A stretch of 55,607 bases of DNA from NCBI GenBank assembly GCA_902495075.1, contig CABUVO010000026.1, forward strand, positions 1-55,607. Direction: 5' to 3'. Shown piece after piece: positions 26,990-36,022 of this stretch. The notes below the pieces were generated by a model, which ran no database searches, had not been told where the DNA came from, and was given only the letters and a program-made list of their open reading frames with translations. Position 1 is the first letter of the stretch; each line of letters opens with the position of its first letter. This DNA is from an uncultured Porphyromonadaceae bacterium. GTDB lineage: Bacteria > Bacteroidota > Bacteroidia > Bacteroidales > Muribaculaceae. Position numbers and translations under genes: made by a program.

Positions 26990-28663
26990 ATGGTTGAACG
27001 TTTTTTGAAAAAAAGCGATTTTGATTCGCTTGAGGATTTCAGGGCTAACTATCATGTTGAAGTGCCTGAGAATTTCAATTTCGCATATGATGTTGTTGAT
27101 AAATGGGCTGAGGAGGATCCCGATAAACCGGCTTTACTTTGGACCAATGAAAGGGGTGAGGAACGTCAGTTTTCGTTTGCTGATATGAAAGAGGCATCAG
27201 ATAAGACGGCTTCGTTTTTCCAGAGTCTTGGAATCGGCAAGGGCGACAAAGTGATGTTAATACTGAAGCGTCGTTATCAGTTCTGGTTCTCTATTCTTGC
27301 CTTGCATAAGTTGGGAGCAATCTGCATTCCTGCCACGCATCTACTCACCGAGAAGGATATTGTGTATCGTTGCAATGCTGCAAAAATTAAAGCCATAGTG
27401 GCGGTGGGCGATGAAATAGTAATAGAACATATTCAGAAAGCATTGTCTAAGTGTCCCACTGTAGAGAGCTGCATATCCACAGGTCCCCTTGTTCCAGAAG
27501 GTTGGTACGATTTCGATTCCGGCATGGAGAGTGCCAAACCGTTCCATCGTCCGTTACTTCCGAATCGGAATGAAGATCTTTCACTGCTATATTTCACCTC
27601 GGGCACAACCGGCGAACCGAAAATGGTTGCTCATGATTTCCTATATCCTCTTGGGCATATTGTGACTGGAAAATACTGGCATAATCTTGATGAGACATCT
27701 CTGCATCTCACGCTTGCCGACACCGGCTGGGGAAAAGCTGTGTGGGGAAAACTCTACGGGCAATGGTTTTCCGGCGCTAATGTATTTGTATATGATTTCG
27801 ACAGGTTCCATCCTTCAGATTTGCTTGGAATATTCGAAAAATACAACATCACATCCTTTTGCGCACCTCCTACAGTTTATCGCTTCCTGATTCTTGAGGA
27901 TGTCTCAAAATATGATCTTTCATCATTGCGCTACTGCACCACTGCCGGCGAGGCAATGAATCCGAGTGTATTTGAGAAATGGAAAGAACTTACAGGTCTT
28001 GATATCAAAGAGGCTTTCGGTCAGACGGAGACCACGCTGACTATAGGCACTTTCCCTTGGATGGTGGCGAAGCCTGGCTCAATGGGTGTGCCCAATCCGG
28101 AATACGACATAGATCTTATCAATGCCGATGGAGAAAGTTGTAAACCAGGCGAACAGGGTGAGATTGTAATATATACAAATCGCCGGCGTCCGTTGGGATT
28201 GTTCCGGGAATATCTTTATGATCCGGAGCTCACACGTCAGGCACATTCCAACGGAGTGTACCACACGGGCGATGTTGCAACTCGCGATGAAGATGGATAT
28301 TTCTGGTTTGTAGGCAGAGCAGACGACGTGATAAAATCATCCGGATATCGTATTGGTCCGTTTGAGGTGGAAAGTTCGTTGATGACCCATCCCGCTGTTG
28401 TGGAATGCGCTATCACCGGTGTGCCGGATCCTATTCGCGGACAGATTGTGAAAGCGACCATCGTTCTTGCCGATGAATGGAAAGATAAAATAGGCGACGA
28501 GTTAGTGAAAGAATTGCAGGATCATGTGAAACATACCACTGCGCCTTATAAGTATCCGCGCCAGATAGAATTTGTTGACGAGCTTCCGAAAACCATCAGC
28601 GGCAAGATACGCCGCGTGGAGATCCGTTCGAGTCAGGCGAATCCGCGTGCTCATGCAAGTTGA
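26990..28663 (+). CDS. AMP-binding acyl-CoA synthetase (acetyl/medium-chain type)
   Basis: A 557-aa ANL-superfamily adenylate-forming enzyme: acid + ATP + CoA gives acyl-CoA + AMP + PPi. The P-loop-like YFTSGTTGEPKMVAH, the AEX..YG-like FGQTETT, the YHTGDVATRDEDGYFWFVGR hinge segment and the catalytic-lysine motif PKTISGKIRR are intact. Overall pattern, including the N-terminal FNFAYDVVDKWAEEDPDKPAL, is closest to ACSM-type medium-chain or branched acyl-CoA synthetases, but chain length cannot be decided. It is monocistronic, followed by a long hairpin. Confidence 0.85.
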   Translation: MVERFLKKSDFDSLEDFRANYHVEVPENFNFAYDVVDKWAEEDPDKPALLWTNERGEERQFSFADMKEASDKTASFFQSLGIGKGDKVMLILKRRYQFWFSILALHKLGAICIPATHLLTEKDIVYRCNAAKIKAIVAVGDEIVIEHIQKALSKCPTVESCISTGPLVPEGWYDFDSGMESAKPFHRPLLPNRNEDLSLLYFTSGTTGEPKMVAHDFLYPLGHIVTGKYWHNLDETSLHLTLADTGWGKAVWGKLYGQWFSGANVFVYDFDRFHPSDLLGIFEKYNITSFCAPPTVYRFLILEDVSKYDLSSLRYCTTAGEAMNPSVFEKWKELTGLDIKEAFGQTETTLTIGTFPWMVAKPGSMGVPNPEYDIDLINADGESCKPGEQGEIVIYTNRRRPLGLFREYLYDPELTRQAHSNGVYHTGDVATRDEDGYFWFVGRADDVIKSSGYRIGPFEVESSLMTHPAVVECAITGVPDPIRGQIVKATIVLADEWKDKIGDELVKELQDHVKHTTAPYKYPRQIEFVDELPKTISGKIRRVEIRSSQANPRAHAS

Positions 28664-28716
28664 TGGAAGTTAGGTAGTTGACAATATTTTTATGTCTCGA
28701 GTGAGCAATACGAGAC

Positions 28717-28777
28717 AAAGATTGTTATCAATATAGAAGGCGGCATTCATCGTCTTCTATATTGATAACAATCTTTT
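28717..28777. terminator. 23-bp perfect inverted repeat, terminator or attenuator
   Basis: Arms 28717-28739 and 28754-28776 are perfectly complementary (23 bp) around a 14-base loop, and the right arm ends in a T-run. It terminates the acyl-CoA synthetase transcript and may work in both directions. The right arm stops one base before the ATG of the next gene, so read-through RNA would hold that start next to a very stable stem. Confidence 0.8.
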
Positions 28778-28999
28778 ATGGCTATACTGAAAATAATACT
28801 TGTGGTTATGCTCATGCTTGCGATGGTCGTGATTCTTCTTGGAATCGGTCATCTGTCAAACGGAAGTTTTGACACGAATGCCTCCGACATCGACAAGTTG
28901 AGGGATGAGGTCGATAACCGCGAGGAGGTGATTTCCAAACGCAGCATATTTCATGAATTTCTTGAAGGAACACGAAAGGAGAAACTGAACAGAAGATAG
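28778..28999 (+). CDS. Small single-pass membrane protein, unknown function
   Basis: A 73-aa protein with one N-terminal transmembrane helix (residues about 3-24, KIILVVMLMLAMVVILLGI) and a charged, helical, cytosolic-looking tail. No family recognised. The ATG directly abuts a 23-bp hairpin, leaving no room for a ribosome-binding site; an internal ATG at codon 11 would leave a shorter protein. It lies 42 bases before the LPG-synthase-like gene, with which it may be co-transcribed. Codon usage and lack of overlap suggest it is real. Confidence 0.6.
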   Translation: MAILKIILVVMLMLAMVVILLGIGHLSNGSFDTNASDIDKLRDEVDNREEVISKRSIFHEFLEGTRKEKLNRR

Positions 29000-29041
29000 C
29001 AGCAACTAAACTGTTTCCAAAATTATAAAAGAAAAGGCAAG

Positions 29042-30049
29042 ATGGAGAAGGTGAAGAAAATATTGAAATTCTTGATTCCATTGGTCTTTTCTGTGCTTCT
29101 GATATGGTGGCTTTTCAGAAAAGTCAATTTCCAGCAGGTAATGACCATTATACGTGGAAATGTGGATTACCGATGGCTCCTTGTCGTGATGGTGATAGTT
29201 GTGTTGTCGCATTGCATCCGTGGAATCCGCTGGGGCTATCAGCTTAGAGCCGCAGGCATAGGCAATGTGCCGACAATGTCGCTTTGCTGTTCAATTTTCG
29301 GAGCGTATGCCTTGAATCTACTTGTTCCCTATATGGGAGAGGCATGGCGAATTGTGTATATTGCAAAGCGTCAGAATAAACCGATATCAACTGTTCTTGG
29401 CACCGATATAGGAGATCGCATTTCGGATGCTGTGGTAGTGGTCTTGCTCCTGATTCTTGCGCTTGTCGTAGGACATTCCTATATTATTGCGTTTTTGGAT
29501 CATTATTCTGTAGGCAAGAAATTGCTGCATATGGTTTCAGATCCGTATTTTTGGATAAGCATATTCGCAGTGCTCGCTTCCGGGATAGCATTGTTTTATG
29601 TTTTCAGAAAAACAGCATGGGAGCAGAAGCTTATTGTTTCTCTTAAAAGAATATGGCTGGGCTTCAAAGTCCTTTTTACCATGGAGGGGCGCTGGGCATA
29701 TCTATGGCTCACACTCGGAATCTGGGTGTGTTATTATCTTGAAACATATATAGGATTTCTTGCATTTCCTTTTACACGACATCTTATGGCTGAATCCGGC
29801 ATGGCATTGGGATTGTTGCCCGGACTCATAGCTTTTGTATTCGGCTCAATGAGTATTGCGATTCCAAGTAATGGAGGACTTGGTCCGTGGAATCTTGCCG
29901 TGATGTTTGCTTTGTCGCTTTTCGGAATAGCGAATGCAGATGGAGCTGCTTTCTCGCTTGTGATCTGGAGCACGGTTTCGCTTACCCTTGTTTTGCTCGG
30001 ACTCTATACGCTGTGTTATGTTGCTCTGTCGCGCAATCATAAGTTATAG
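29042..30049 (+). CDS. LPG-synthase transmembrane / flippase-like family membrane protein
   Basis: A 335-aa polytopic membrane protein of the UPF0104 / lysylphosphatidylglycerol synthase transmembrane family, with about eight helices. Conserved features are HCIRGIRWGYQLRA near residue 60, NLLVPYMGEAWRIVYIAKR with GTDIGDRISD, and the late IPSNGGLGPWNLAVMFAL segment. These proteins lack the soluble synthase domain and are annotated as flippases or lipid-linked transporters; substrate unknown. It is the last plus-strand gene before the minus-strand motor/cytoskeleton operon. Confidence 0.85.
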   Translation: MEKVKKILKFLIPLVFSVLLIWWLFRKVNFQQVMTIIRGNVDYRWLLVVMVIVVLSHCIRGIRWGYQLRAAGIGNVPTMSLCCSIFGAYALNLLVPYMGEAWRIVYIAKRQNKPISTVLGTDIGDRISDAVVVVLLLILALVVGHSYIIAFLDHYSVGKKLLHMVSDPYFWISIFAVLASGIALFYVFRKTAWEQKLIVSLKRIWLGFKVLFTMEGRWAYLWLTLGIWVCYYLETYIGFLAFPFTRHLMAESGMALGLLPGLIAFVFGSMSIAIPSNGGLGPWNLAVMFALSLFGIANADGAAFSLVIWSTVSLTLVLLGLYTLCYVALSRNHKL

Positions 30050-30081
30050 TACAAATATTCTTAGAGCGTGTTCCTTAATAT

Positions 30082-30240
30082 TTAGAAACCATAGGTGTAG
30101 CAGCCATGGTCATTAGAAATTTTGTTAAGTAAAGGGATGAATGCTTCATCAACATACATAGAAGGGCTTGTGCGGAGTTTATTAAGTTCAATGATAACGT
30201 CCTTATCTATTTGAGAAAGATATGATGTAGAACTTAGCAT
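30082..30240 (-). CDS. Short ORF, possibly the N-terminal remnant of a CAP-domain protein
   Basis: A 52-aa reading frame with ATG at 30240 and TAA at 30082. It contains LNKLRTSPSMYVDEAFIPLL, which resembles the first helix of CAP/SCP domains in Bacteroidetes, but the rest of such a domain is missing. It could be a decayed remnant or a small gene at the 3' end of locus A. No signal peptide and no clear promoter. Confidence 0.3.
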   Translation of the reverse strand: MLSSTSYLSQIDKDVIIELNKLRTSPSMYVDEAFIPLLNKISNDHGCYTYGF

Positions 30241-30297
30241 ACTAAAATTTAATCAGGCCGATCAGTCTCATTAACAACATGTAGATCTGATATGATA

Positions 30298-30435
30298 TTA
30301 ACATAGTGAGGATGTGAAAGACGGTTTTTCATCTTCGGATGATTGGACTTCTGCCTTTAGCTCTATATAGTAATCGTCTTGGCATGATCTTGCAATTAAT
30401 ATGATGAGAACAATAGCCAAGACGAAAATAAGCAT
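30298..30435 (-). CDS. Small membrane peptide at the end of locus A
   Basis: A 45-aa frame (ATG at 30435, TAA at 30298) starting 31 bases after the MotB-like gene on the same strand. It has one strong hydrophobic segment (MLIFVLAIVLIILIARSCQDD), followed by a charged tail; the Ala-Arg-Ser-Cys could be a lipobox. A TTG start further upstream would add six residues. Its position and strand suggest it is the last gene of the motor operon. No family recognised. Confidence 0.45.
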   Translation of the reverse strand: MLIFVLAIVLIILIARSCQDDYYIELKAEVQSSEDEKPSFTSSLC

Positions 30436-30465
30436 GACGTGAGTTAGTTTCAAGTCGTCCGATGT

Positions 30466-31191
30466 TTAGTGAGCAAACTTAGGATCAAGGTGAATATCTC
30501 CAATAACAGGCACAATATGGATAAGGAAGCGTTGGTTGCGAGAGTCATTTTTCGCACTGATACGAGGGGCACGAGGAACGCCTTGTTCACCACTACCGGC
30601 AATAACAAGTTCGCACTTATCCATTTTAGTGAAATCTATACCTGCCTGGTTTCTCCAAAACTCATGAAGTTTAAGAGCGCGCTGGTAGCTGAGAACATCA
30701 TTATTGAAGTAATCGTCAACATGATAGCCGTCAGCCGAAGCCTGACCTTCTATAACGACAAGATACTTAATGTCAGTGCGTATAGAATCATTCTGCTGCA
30801 AATTAAGTATCGTGCGTTTGATTTCCTCTCCAGCCTCACGAATCTGTTGACGAAAGGCATTAGCCTCTGTCGGATTGTATTCGGGAGATTTAGGGTCATC
30901 TTGAAGCAAGTTATCGAGAGAAAATTTACCTTTCTGATAGTTAATTTGAATTTTGAAAATATGTTTGAGGTAATCTTGATTGAACTCGAAATATTCGGGG
31001 TCAATATTATCTACAGCCTTGTAGATAGACATAATTTCCTCATACTTATCTTTGAACTCCTCCAGCTCGCGCTGCTTGATCTTGAAGCGGCTATAAGATA
31101 CCGCAAAAAGTACAAGCATGATAGCAAACAATGTGGTCATAATATCCACATAGCTCGGCCAAAAAGCACTTTTATTATTGCGACTATCCAT
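30466..31191 (-). CDS. MotB/ZorB-like stator protein with OmpA domain
   Basis: A 241-aa protein. A short cytosolic N-terminus leads to one transmembrane helix, WPSYVDIMTTLFAIMLVLFA, carrying Asp16 at the position of the ion-binding aspartate of MotB and ZorB. A linker (40-130) and an OmpA-like peptidoglycan-binding domain (about 145-235) follow. In that domain the usual GHTD is GQASADG, while SYQRALKLHEF and SRNQRFLIHIVP fit the family. It would anchor the ion channel formed with the upstream MotA/ExbB-like protein to the cell wall. It starts eight bases after that gene. No flagellar genes are nearby. Confidence 0.8.
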   Translation of the reverse strand: MDSRNNKSAFWPSYVDIMTTLFAIMLVLFAVSYSRFKIKQRELEEFKDKYEEIMSIYKAVDNIDPEYFEFNQDYLKHIFKIQINYQKGKFSLDNLLQDDPKSPEYNPTEANAFRQQIREAGEEIKRTILNLQQNDSIRTDIKYLVVIEGQASADGYHVDDYFNNDVLSYQRALKLHEFWRNQAGIDFTKMDKCELVIAGSGEQGVPRAPRISAKNDSRNQRFLIHIVPVIGDIHLDPKFAH

Positions 31192-31199
31192 AAGTAAAG

Positions 31200-32843
31200 T
31201 TATTTACGTCCGCCGAAGATCCCGCCAAGGAAACCACCACTCGAGGTAGTCGTTGTTTCCGATTTCTTCTTGGCATCTTCAATAGCCTTGTCAAGAAGTT
31301 TGCGTATAGATTCGACTTCACGACGAGTAGTTTCAATGGTTTTATCTACTTCCTCACGAGAACTTTTAGTGTTGATTGAGGTAAGCAATTCCTCAATCTT
31401 TTTAAGTTTGCTAAGCTGAGAGAACTCTTGCTGAATCTGGTCAAGAGAGAACTTCTCTTCGATAGCGGTCACAATCTCGCGTCGGCGTTCAAGCATTTCT
31501 TTTTCGAGACTATCTAGAATGTTTTGGAACTTCTCTGCATAGGAAGCGAAACTTTCCTCGTAGGTACGACCGAGTTTCACGATAGATTCTGACTGCATCT
31601 TAAAGATATTTTCAAGATGTCCGTCGGAAACCTCCATAGCCTCGACAGCGACTTTCTGCTTTTTCTTAATAGCACTAATCGCTTGTTTGAGGGCTTCAAT
31701 TTCTGTGTTACCAAGAAGGTCAGTTTTTTCAATACTGCGACCAAGAGCGTTAATGCTTTTCTCAAAGTCAGTAATACGCGAGAGTATCTGATTGAGTTTA
31801 TTGGCAACATTAAGCGGAATTTCGAGAGATTCGTTATAATGACGTTGTGTGTTGACAAGTTCAACGGTAACGTCCTTGATAGCGTTGCGAGTAACTTCAA
31901 AGCGATTAAGAGCTGTTGTAACGAGGTCAAAGTTTTGCGAAGCACGAACAAAAGCATCGAGGGATTCAACTACCCCGCGAGAGCGGAGAGTTTTGAGAAG
32001 TTGAGCTTGTAGGTCAACATTTTCATTGATTTTGTCCATATTCTCGCCCATGACGCGCACAGCTTCGGAAACGATGGTTACGTTCTGCTCGAAAGCAGAA
32101 CCGAAGCGTTGAGTGCAAGAATCAAAAGTCGCTTGAAAGCGGTCAATCACATTATTGAATGACGGTTCAAAGAGGTTGATGGTGTGATGTAGTTTATTCA
32201 GAGCGGCAACCATGCTGACACCGAGGGTCGGCATAAGTTCATTCTGAATAAACTCGTAGAACTCGTTCTTGTCTTCACGAACCACCCTTTGAGTCTCGGC
32301 TGCAAGATGGTGAGTAATCGTCGTAAGGAGCAAACCGATGAAACTTGTTGACATCGAAACGAGAACACCGGAAATAAGATTGCCGATAGTTTCGTCAGTA
32401 ATACCCTCACCATTTGGAGAAGAACCCAAGCCGATAGTGAAGAATAACAAGCCAAGGAATACACCAATGAAAGTACCCATAAGCCCTACATAAGTAGGGA
32501 ATGCAATACGTGAGGTTGCATTATCATACAAGACATTGATTTTTCGGTCAGTCTTGTTTTGAATGACCGAAAAATCTGTGGTGCCGTGGTTCTTTTTGGT
32601 GTACTCATTCAACTCCTTGATAAGAGTGTGTAGGCTGGAGCCTTCTTCCGCTACATAAGGATTGAGCTGAGAGTCTTCTGCCTCACCATATACTTCATAT
32701 TCCCGTTTCTTAACGAAGAAATTGCGGACTGTCTCTAACTTATTTCGGTTCCCGAAAAAGTAATAGAGTTGTACGCCAAACGCGATTATAAAAGTCGCGA
32801 TAGATATAATCAGCGATGCGATAGAGATGCCTGACTGAAACAT
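31200..32843 (-). CDS. MotA/TolQ/ExbB-like channel with long coiled-coil tail (ZorA-like)
   Basis: A 547-aa protein. Three membrane helices (about 8-30, 117-139, 154-177) include the family motifs FPTYVGLMGTFIGVFLGL and LISGVLVSMSTSFIGLLL seen in ExbB, TolQ and ZorA. Residues about 185-530 are almost wholly charged, heptad-like coiled coil, and the C-terminus is a Ser/Gly-rich tail (SSGGFLGGIFGGRK). Flagellar MotA and ExbB lack such a tail; ZorA of the Zorya anti-phage system has one. It probably forms the proton or sodium channel with the MotB-like protein and reaches deep into the cytosol. Confidence 0.8.
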   Translation of the reverse strand: MFQSGISIASLIISIATFIIAFGVQLYYFFGNRNKLETVRNFFVKKREYEVYGEAEDSQLNPYVAEEGSSLHTLIKELNEYTKKNHGTTDFSVIQNKTDRKINVLYDNATSRIAFPTYVGLMGTFIGVFLGLLFFTIGLGSSPNGEGITDETIGNLISGVLVSMSTSFIGLLLTTITHHLAAETQRVVREDKNEFYEFIQNELMPTLGVSMVAALNKLHHTINLFEPSFNNVIDRFQATFDSCTQRFGSAFEQNVTIVSEAVRVMGENMDKINENVDLQAQLLKTLRSRGVVESLDAFVRASQNFDLVTTALNRFEVTRNAIKDVTVELVNTQRHYNESLEIPLNVANKLNQILSRITDFEKSINALGRSIEKTDLLGNTEIEALKQAISAIKKKQKVAVEAMEVSDGHLENIFKMQSESIVKLGRTYEESFASYAEKFQNILDSLEKEMLERRREIVTAIEEKFSLDQIQQEFSQLSKLKKIEELLTSINTKSSREEVDKTIETTRREVESIRKLLDKAIEDAKKKSETTTTSSGGFLGGIFGGRK

Positions 32844-32844
32844 A

Positions 32845-35800
32845 TTAAATCTTAGTTAGTTTTAACACGTTATCAATAATAGGCAAGAAGAATACCGAAT
32901 CGTGGTAAACCTCGCTGTCATTGAGCCTCTGAATGACCTGCGTCTTGAAGTTCTTCTCCAGAGAATCCTGAGTGCCGGAAGAAATAAGGTTGATAATTTC
33001 GGTTGAGTCAACCTGTTTATCAAGCTCACCTTTAGAGATAAGGATACGAAGGAGATCTGCGTAGAGTTTATTGAACGAAGCGAAGGTATTGAGAAGGTCG
33101 CGACTAACCGCGGGGAAGTCGGCTTTAAGCTGCTCGACATTCTCATAGACTTTATCAGAGACACCTTGGAAGTTAAACTCATCAGGCACATCGACATCAG
33201 AGTTGCGATAGAGCCCACCATAGCAGGTACATTCTTTTCGGCTATCGGGAAGAATAACCTGAATATCCTTTATGTCGCCATAAACATTTTTGAAGATTAT
33301 GGCGACAAGTTCCTTTATGGTCGCCTTATCCGAAGAAAGCAGGCTGTCGATGTAACGGCTACCGTTTCCGCAGAAAAGGACGGAACGCGGACACGCGAGG
33401 TTCTTGGCCTTATACATCTTCGCCATAAAGTACACGATAGAGGCGAAGTGATAAAGGAACAGAGGCTTGTATGCTTCTTTCAACTTCTTGGTGATTTCGC
33501 AACGGCTATCGTTGCTCAGCCAAAAGTTGATAATGTCCTTAGTGGAAACCTCACGGTCGGAGCGCATCTTGATATTGAGCTGTTCAAGTTCATCGGTGTG
33601 GTCTCCGAGATGAATGGTCTCAACGAATCGTTCGTAAATGCCGTTTACTCGGTCATTGTCGAATCCACTGAAACCATTACCCCAAAGAACATCGCAACCG
33701 AAGTGAACGGAGTTTGCGATTTGGGGTTTGCCGTCGGCAAAATAAATGAAGTCGCTTGAACCACCACCTATATCGACGATAGAGACAGCGTCAACGCTGT
33801 TGAAAGAGTTCTTTTTACTGAAATAGTAATAAGGAGCCTCGGATTCAGAGACACAATCGATTTGCGAAGTTCCTATATTAAGAATATTCTTCGCTTCCTC
33901 TTGCCAAATGGTCGTATAGATGTCCTTGATAGCACCCTTGAAGCTTAGAGGACTGAACCAAATCAGTTTAGTATTGGCAAGTAGACCGTTCTTTTGGAGA
34001 ACGTCTGTCTTAATGATAAGGAGCAGCTCACGGATAAAGAGACGCAGTTCTTTTTCGTGGCTGTCCTCCCACTTAATATCTGTAAGGATTGACTGGTTAC
34101 CAAGCCCAATAGATTTCTCGTAGAAGAAAGCGATGTTGCAGTTGTCAAACAGCGATGGCTTGCTTCTGTCGCCTTTTTTCACACAGAGAGCGGTGCGGAT
34201 TGGGAAACGATAGATAGAACCATCGATGAGAGCCGGAACGAACTCGGTATTGAAATTCTTGCGACACTTCGGAGCAATAGCATTTTCAATCACCGAAACA
34301 AGCGAGTGTTGAGAAGAATGCTTGAAATCGTGGAGGAACGCCACCATTGGCTCGCCCATATTTAGCTGTTCAGGCTCGTTGTCCTGACCTAACTTGCAAC
34401 ATGAAATATAGGTGTTCGTGGTACCAAGGTCCACTGCATAAGTGTAGGAGTCTTGGGTACGCTGAGCTCGTTTCCAATTTGGGAGCAGCACACCCTCGCA
34501 GGTCCCGCTGTCGAGAGTAAAGCGCAAGCTTATAGCGTCAAATTGGGAATTAAATATCTCGTAGAATTTGGATCCGGCATCAATTTCTCTTTCATCATTT
34601 TGCTCGGAGCGAACAACGGCAGGACGAACGCCGAACTTGGCGTGAGCATTATCCATGTCAATTGTTTCAATTTCCTCGAAACGGTTATCGTCGTTTTTGA
34701 AGAAGAACGACATCTCCATATTGTTGATAGAAACCGGGCGGTATTCGGCAGTTGCGTCGTTGATAACCGCCATTACCTTGAAGTAGTTGTTTTCGTTTCT
34801 ATTCGGAGAGAGGATGTTAGGGAAAACAGCAAGGTTGAAGCTGATGTTTTCACGTTGCAGGTTCACGATTCTACCACGAGTACCGAAGTTATCGGAATCG
34901 ACATAATAGTCCTTGGTGTATTCCTGACCCTTATATTTAAGAGTAATGATAACTTTGGCATTGGTTCTTTTACAGACACATTGGAAATCGCCCTCGATAA
35001 GAGATAAGGCTTCGTGACTGATAGGCAACATGAAGTCGAAATCTCTGTCTTCATCTACACCGGCGTATGTCATCGGCTGATAAGAGTCCTTAGACAGACG
35101 GAAAGGCAGTTTGATAAGAGTGTCATTGAAAAAGTTTACAGTGCTTAGGCTGGAATCTTTGCCAATTGGTAGACCATTTACGACAAGCTCATTAGAGTTT
35201 TCTGAAATGATAGGTTTGAACTGCGGTTGCCAGTTTTTGTTGATTTCCGGGTCTGTAATCTGAATTTGCTTGATGTAGTCGCGGAGTTCTTTCATCTCAT
35301 CGCCCAGAGGGGAATTATCAACGAGATGGAACATATAGTTTTTGAAATCCTTGTCGCGAGCACCGAACAAACGAATATCACGGAAGTAAGTACCACCGGA
35401 CTTACGAACCAACGAAGGCATCTGTTGATAGCGTTTACCCATGAAGAAAGTAGTGCCGTTTCCACGGTGGTCTACCTTCTTATCGAGGTCAGGAGGAGTT
35501 ACGAAGCCCGTAAACGGCGATGAAGTGGCGAGAAGATAATCGCGGCCACCATCGACGAGCACCACAAAGAACAGACGGTTGCCGGATGCTTTGAGGTCAG
35601 AGGCAAAGTAATTTTCCACGGCACTACCGAGAATAGGAACTTGTGTTTTCAAGTTCTTCAGGTCAGTGGCAAGTTCCCACTCACGGATAACGATTTTACG
35701 GGTATCATCCCAACGGGCTTCGTGGAAGGTATGGTTATAAAGAAGTTCAAAAACGTCGAGAGTGTCAGACACGAGATGGTTATAAGCGTCTCCGGCGTTT

Positions 35801-36018
35801 TTCTTAGGGTTCTTGACTTCTTCAAGGGCATGACGAAAAGCCTCCTTGACAACGAAGAAACGAGCAAAAGGAGTCGGAAGGGCATTTAACGCGCTACTAT
35901 TGTTAGTGCGTTGCTCTGAGATTTTAGCGAGGTCTCCAGCAGTGATAGGGCCTTTTTCAGCCGTCCACTCTTGACCTTTAAGACCGCGCTCGATTATATT
36001 GAGGTCAACACTACTCAT
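32845..36018 (-). CDS. Hsp70/actin-fold ATPase with large N-terminal extension, possibly SrfB-related
   Basis: A 1057-aa protein. The actin/Hsp70 ATPase signatures are in order: phosphate-1 YAVDLGTTNTYISC (about residue 528), phosphate-2 SIVDIGGGSSDFIYF (about 750) and an adenosine-like SVLFCGNGSRYI (about 882). About 500 residues precede the ATPase core and show no motif I recognise; no signal peptide or membrane helix, so it is cytosolic. Size, layout and MotA/MotB neighbours suggest kinship with the SrfB family (Pfam Virulence factor SrfB), but this needs a profile search. It starts five bases after the tubulin-like gene and ends one base before the channel gene. Confidence 0.7.
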   Translation of the reverse strand: MSSVDLNIIERGLKGQEWTAEKGPITAGDLAKISEQRTNNSSALNALPTPFARFFVVKEAFRHALEEVKNPKKNAGDAYNHLVSDTLDVFELLYNHTFHEARWDDTRKIVIREWELATDLKNLKTQVPILGSAVENYFASDLKASGNRLFFVVLVDGGRDYLLATSSPFTGFVTPPDLDKKVDHRGNGTTFFMGKRYQQMPSLVRKSGGTYFRDIRLFGARDKDFKNYMFHLVDNSPLGDEMKELRDYIKQIQITDPEINKNWQPQFKPIISENSNELVVNGLPIGKDSSLSTVNFFNDTLIKLPFRLSKDSYQPMTYAGVDEDRDFDFMLPISHEALSLIEGDFQCVCKRTNAKVIITLKYKGQEYTKDYYVDSDNFGTRGRIVNLQRENISFNLAVFPNILSPNRNENNYFKVMAVINDATAEYRPVSINNMEMSFFFKNDDNRFEEIETIDMDNAHAKFGVRPAVVRSEQNDEREIDAGSKFYEIFNSQFDAISLRFTLDSGTCEGVLLPNWKRAQRTQDSYTYAVDLGTTNTYISCCKLGQDNEPEQLNMGEPMVAFLHDFKHSSQHSLVSVIENAIAPKCRKNFNTEFVPALIDGSIYRFPIRTALCVKKGDRSKPSLFDNCNIAFFYEKSIGLGNQSILTDIKWEDSHEKELRLFIRELLLIIKTDVLQKNGLLANTKLIWFSPLSFKGAIKDIYTTIWQEEAKNILNIGTSQIDCVSESEAPYYYFSKKNSFNSVDAVSIVDIGGGSSDFIYFADGKPQIANSVHFGCDVLWGNGFSGFDNDRVNGIYERFVETIHLGDHTDELEQLNIKMRSDREVSTKDIINFWLSNDSRCEITKKLKEAYKPLFLYHFASIVYFMAKMYKAKNLACPRSVLFCGNGSRYIDSLLSSDKATIKELVAIIFKNVYGDIKDIQVILPDSRKECTCYGGLYRNSDVDVPDEFNFQGVSDKVYENVEQLKADFPAVSRDLLNTFASFNKLYADLLRILISKGELDKQVDSTEIINLISSGTQDSLEKNFKTQVIQRLNDSEVYHDSVFFLPIIDNVLKLTKI

Positions 36019-36022
36019 AGCG

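Noticed and set aside
30469..31197. A 242-codon plus-strand frame opposite the MotB-like gene
   Set aside because: It has no family features, and the minus-strand frame shows clear MotB/OmpA motifs, so this is an antisense shadow.
30466..32843. Flagellar stator or TonB-ExbBD energy unit
   Set aside because: There are no flagellar or TonB/ExbD genes nearby, and the MotA-like protein has a long coiled-coil tail that flagellar and ExbB proteins lack.
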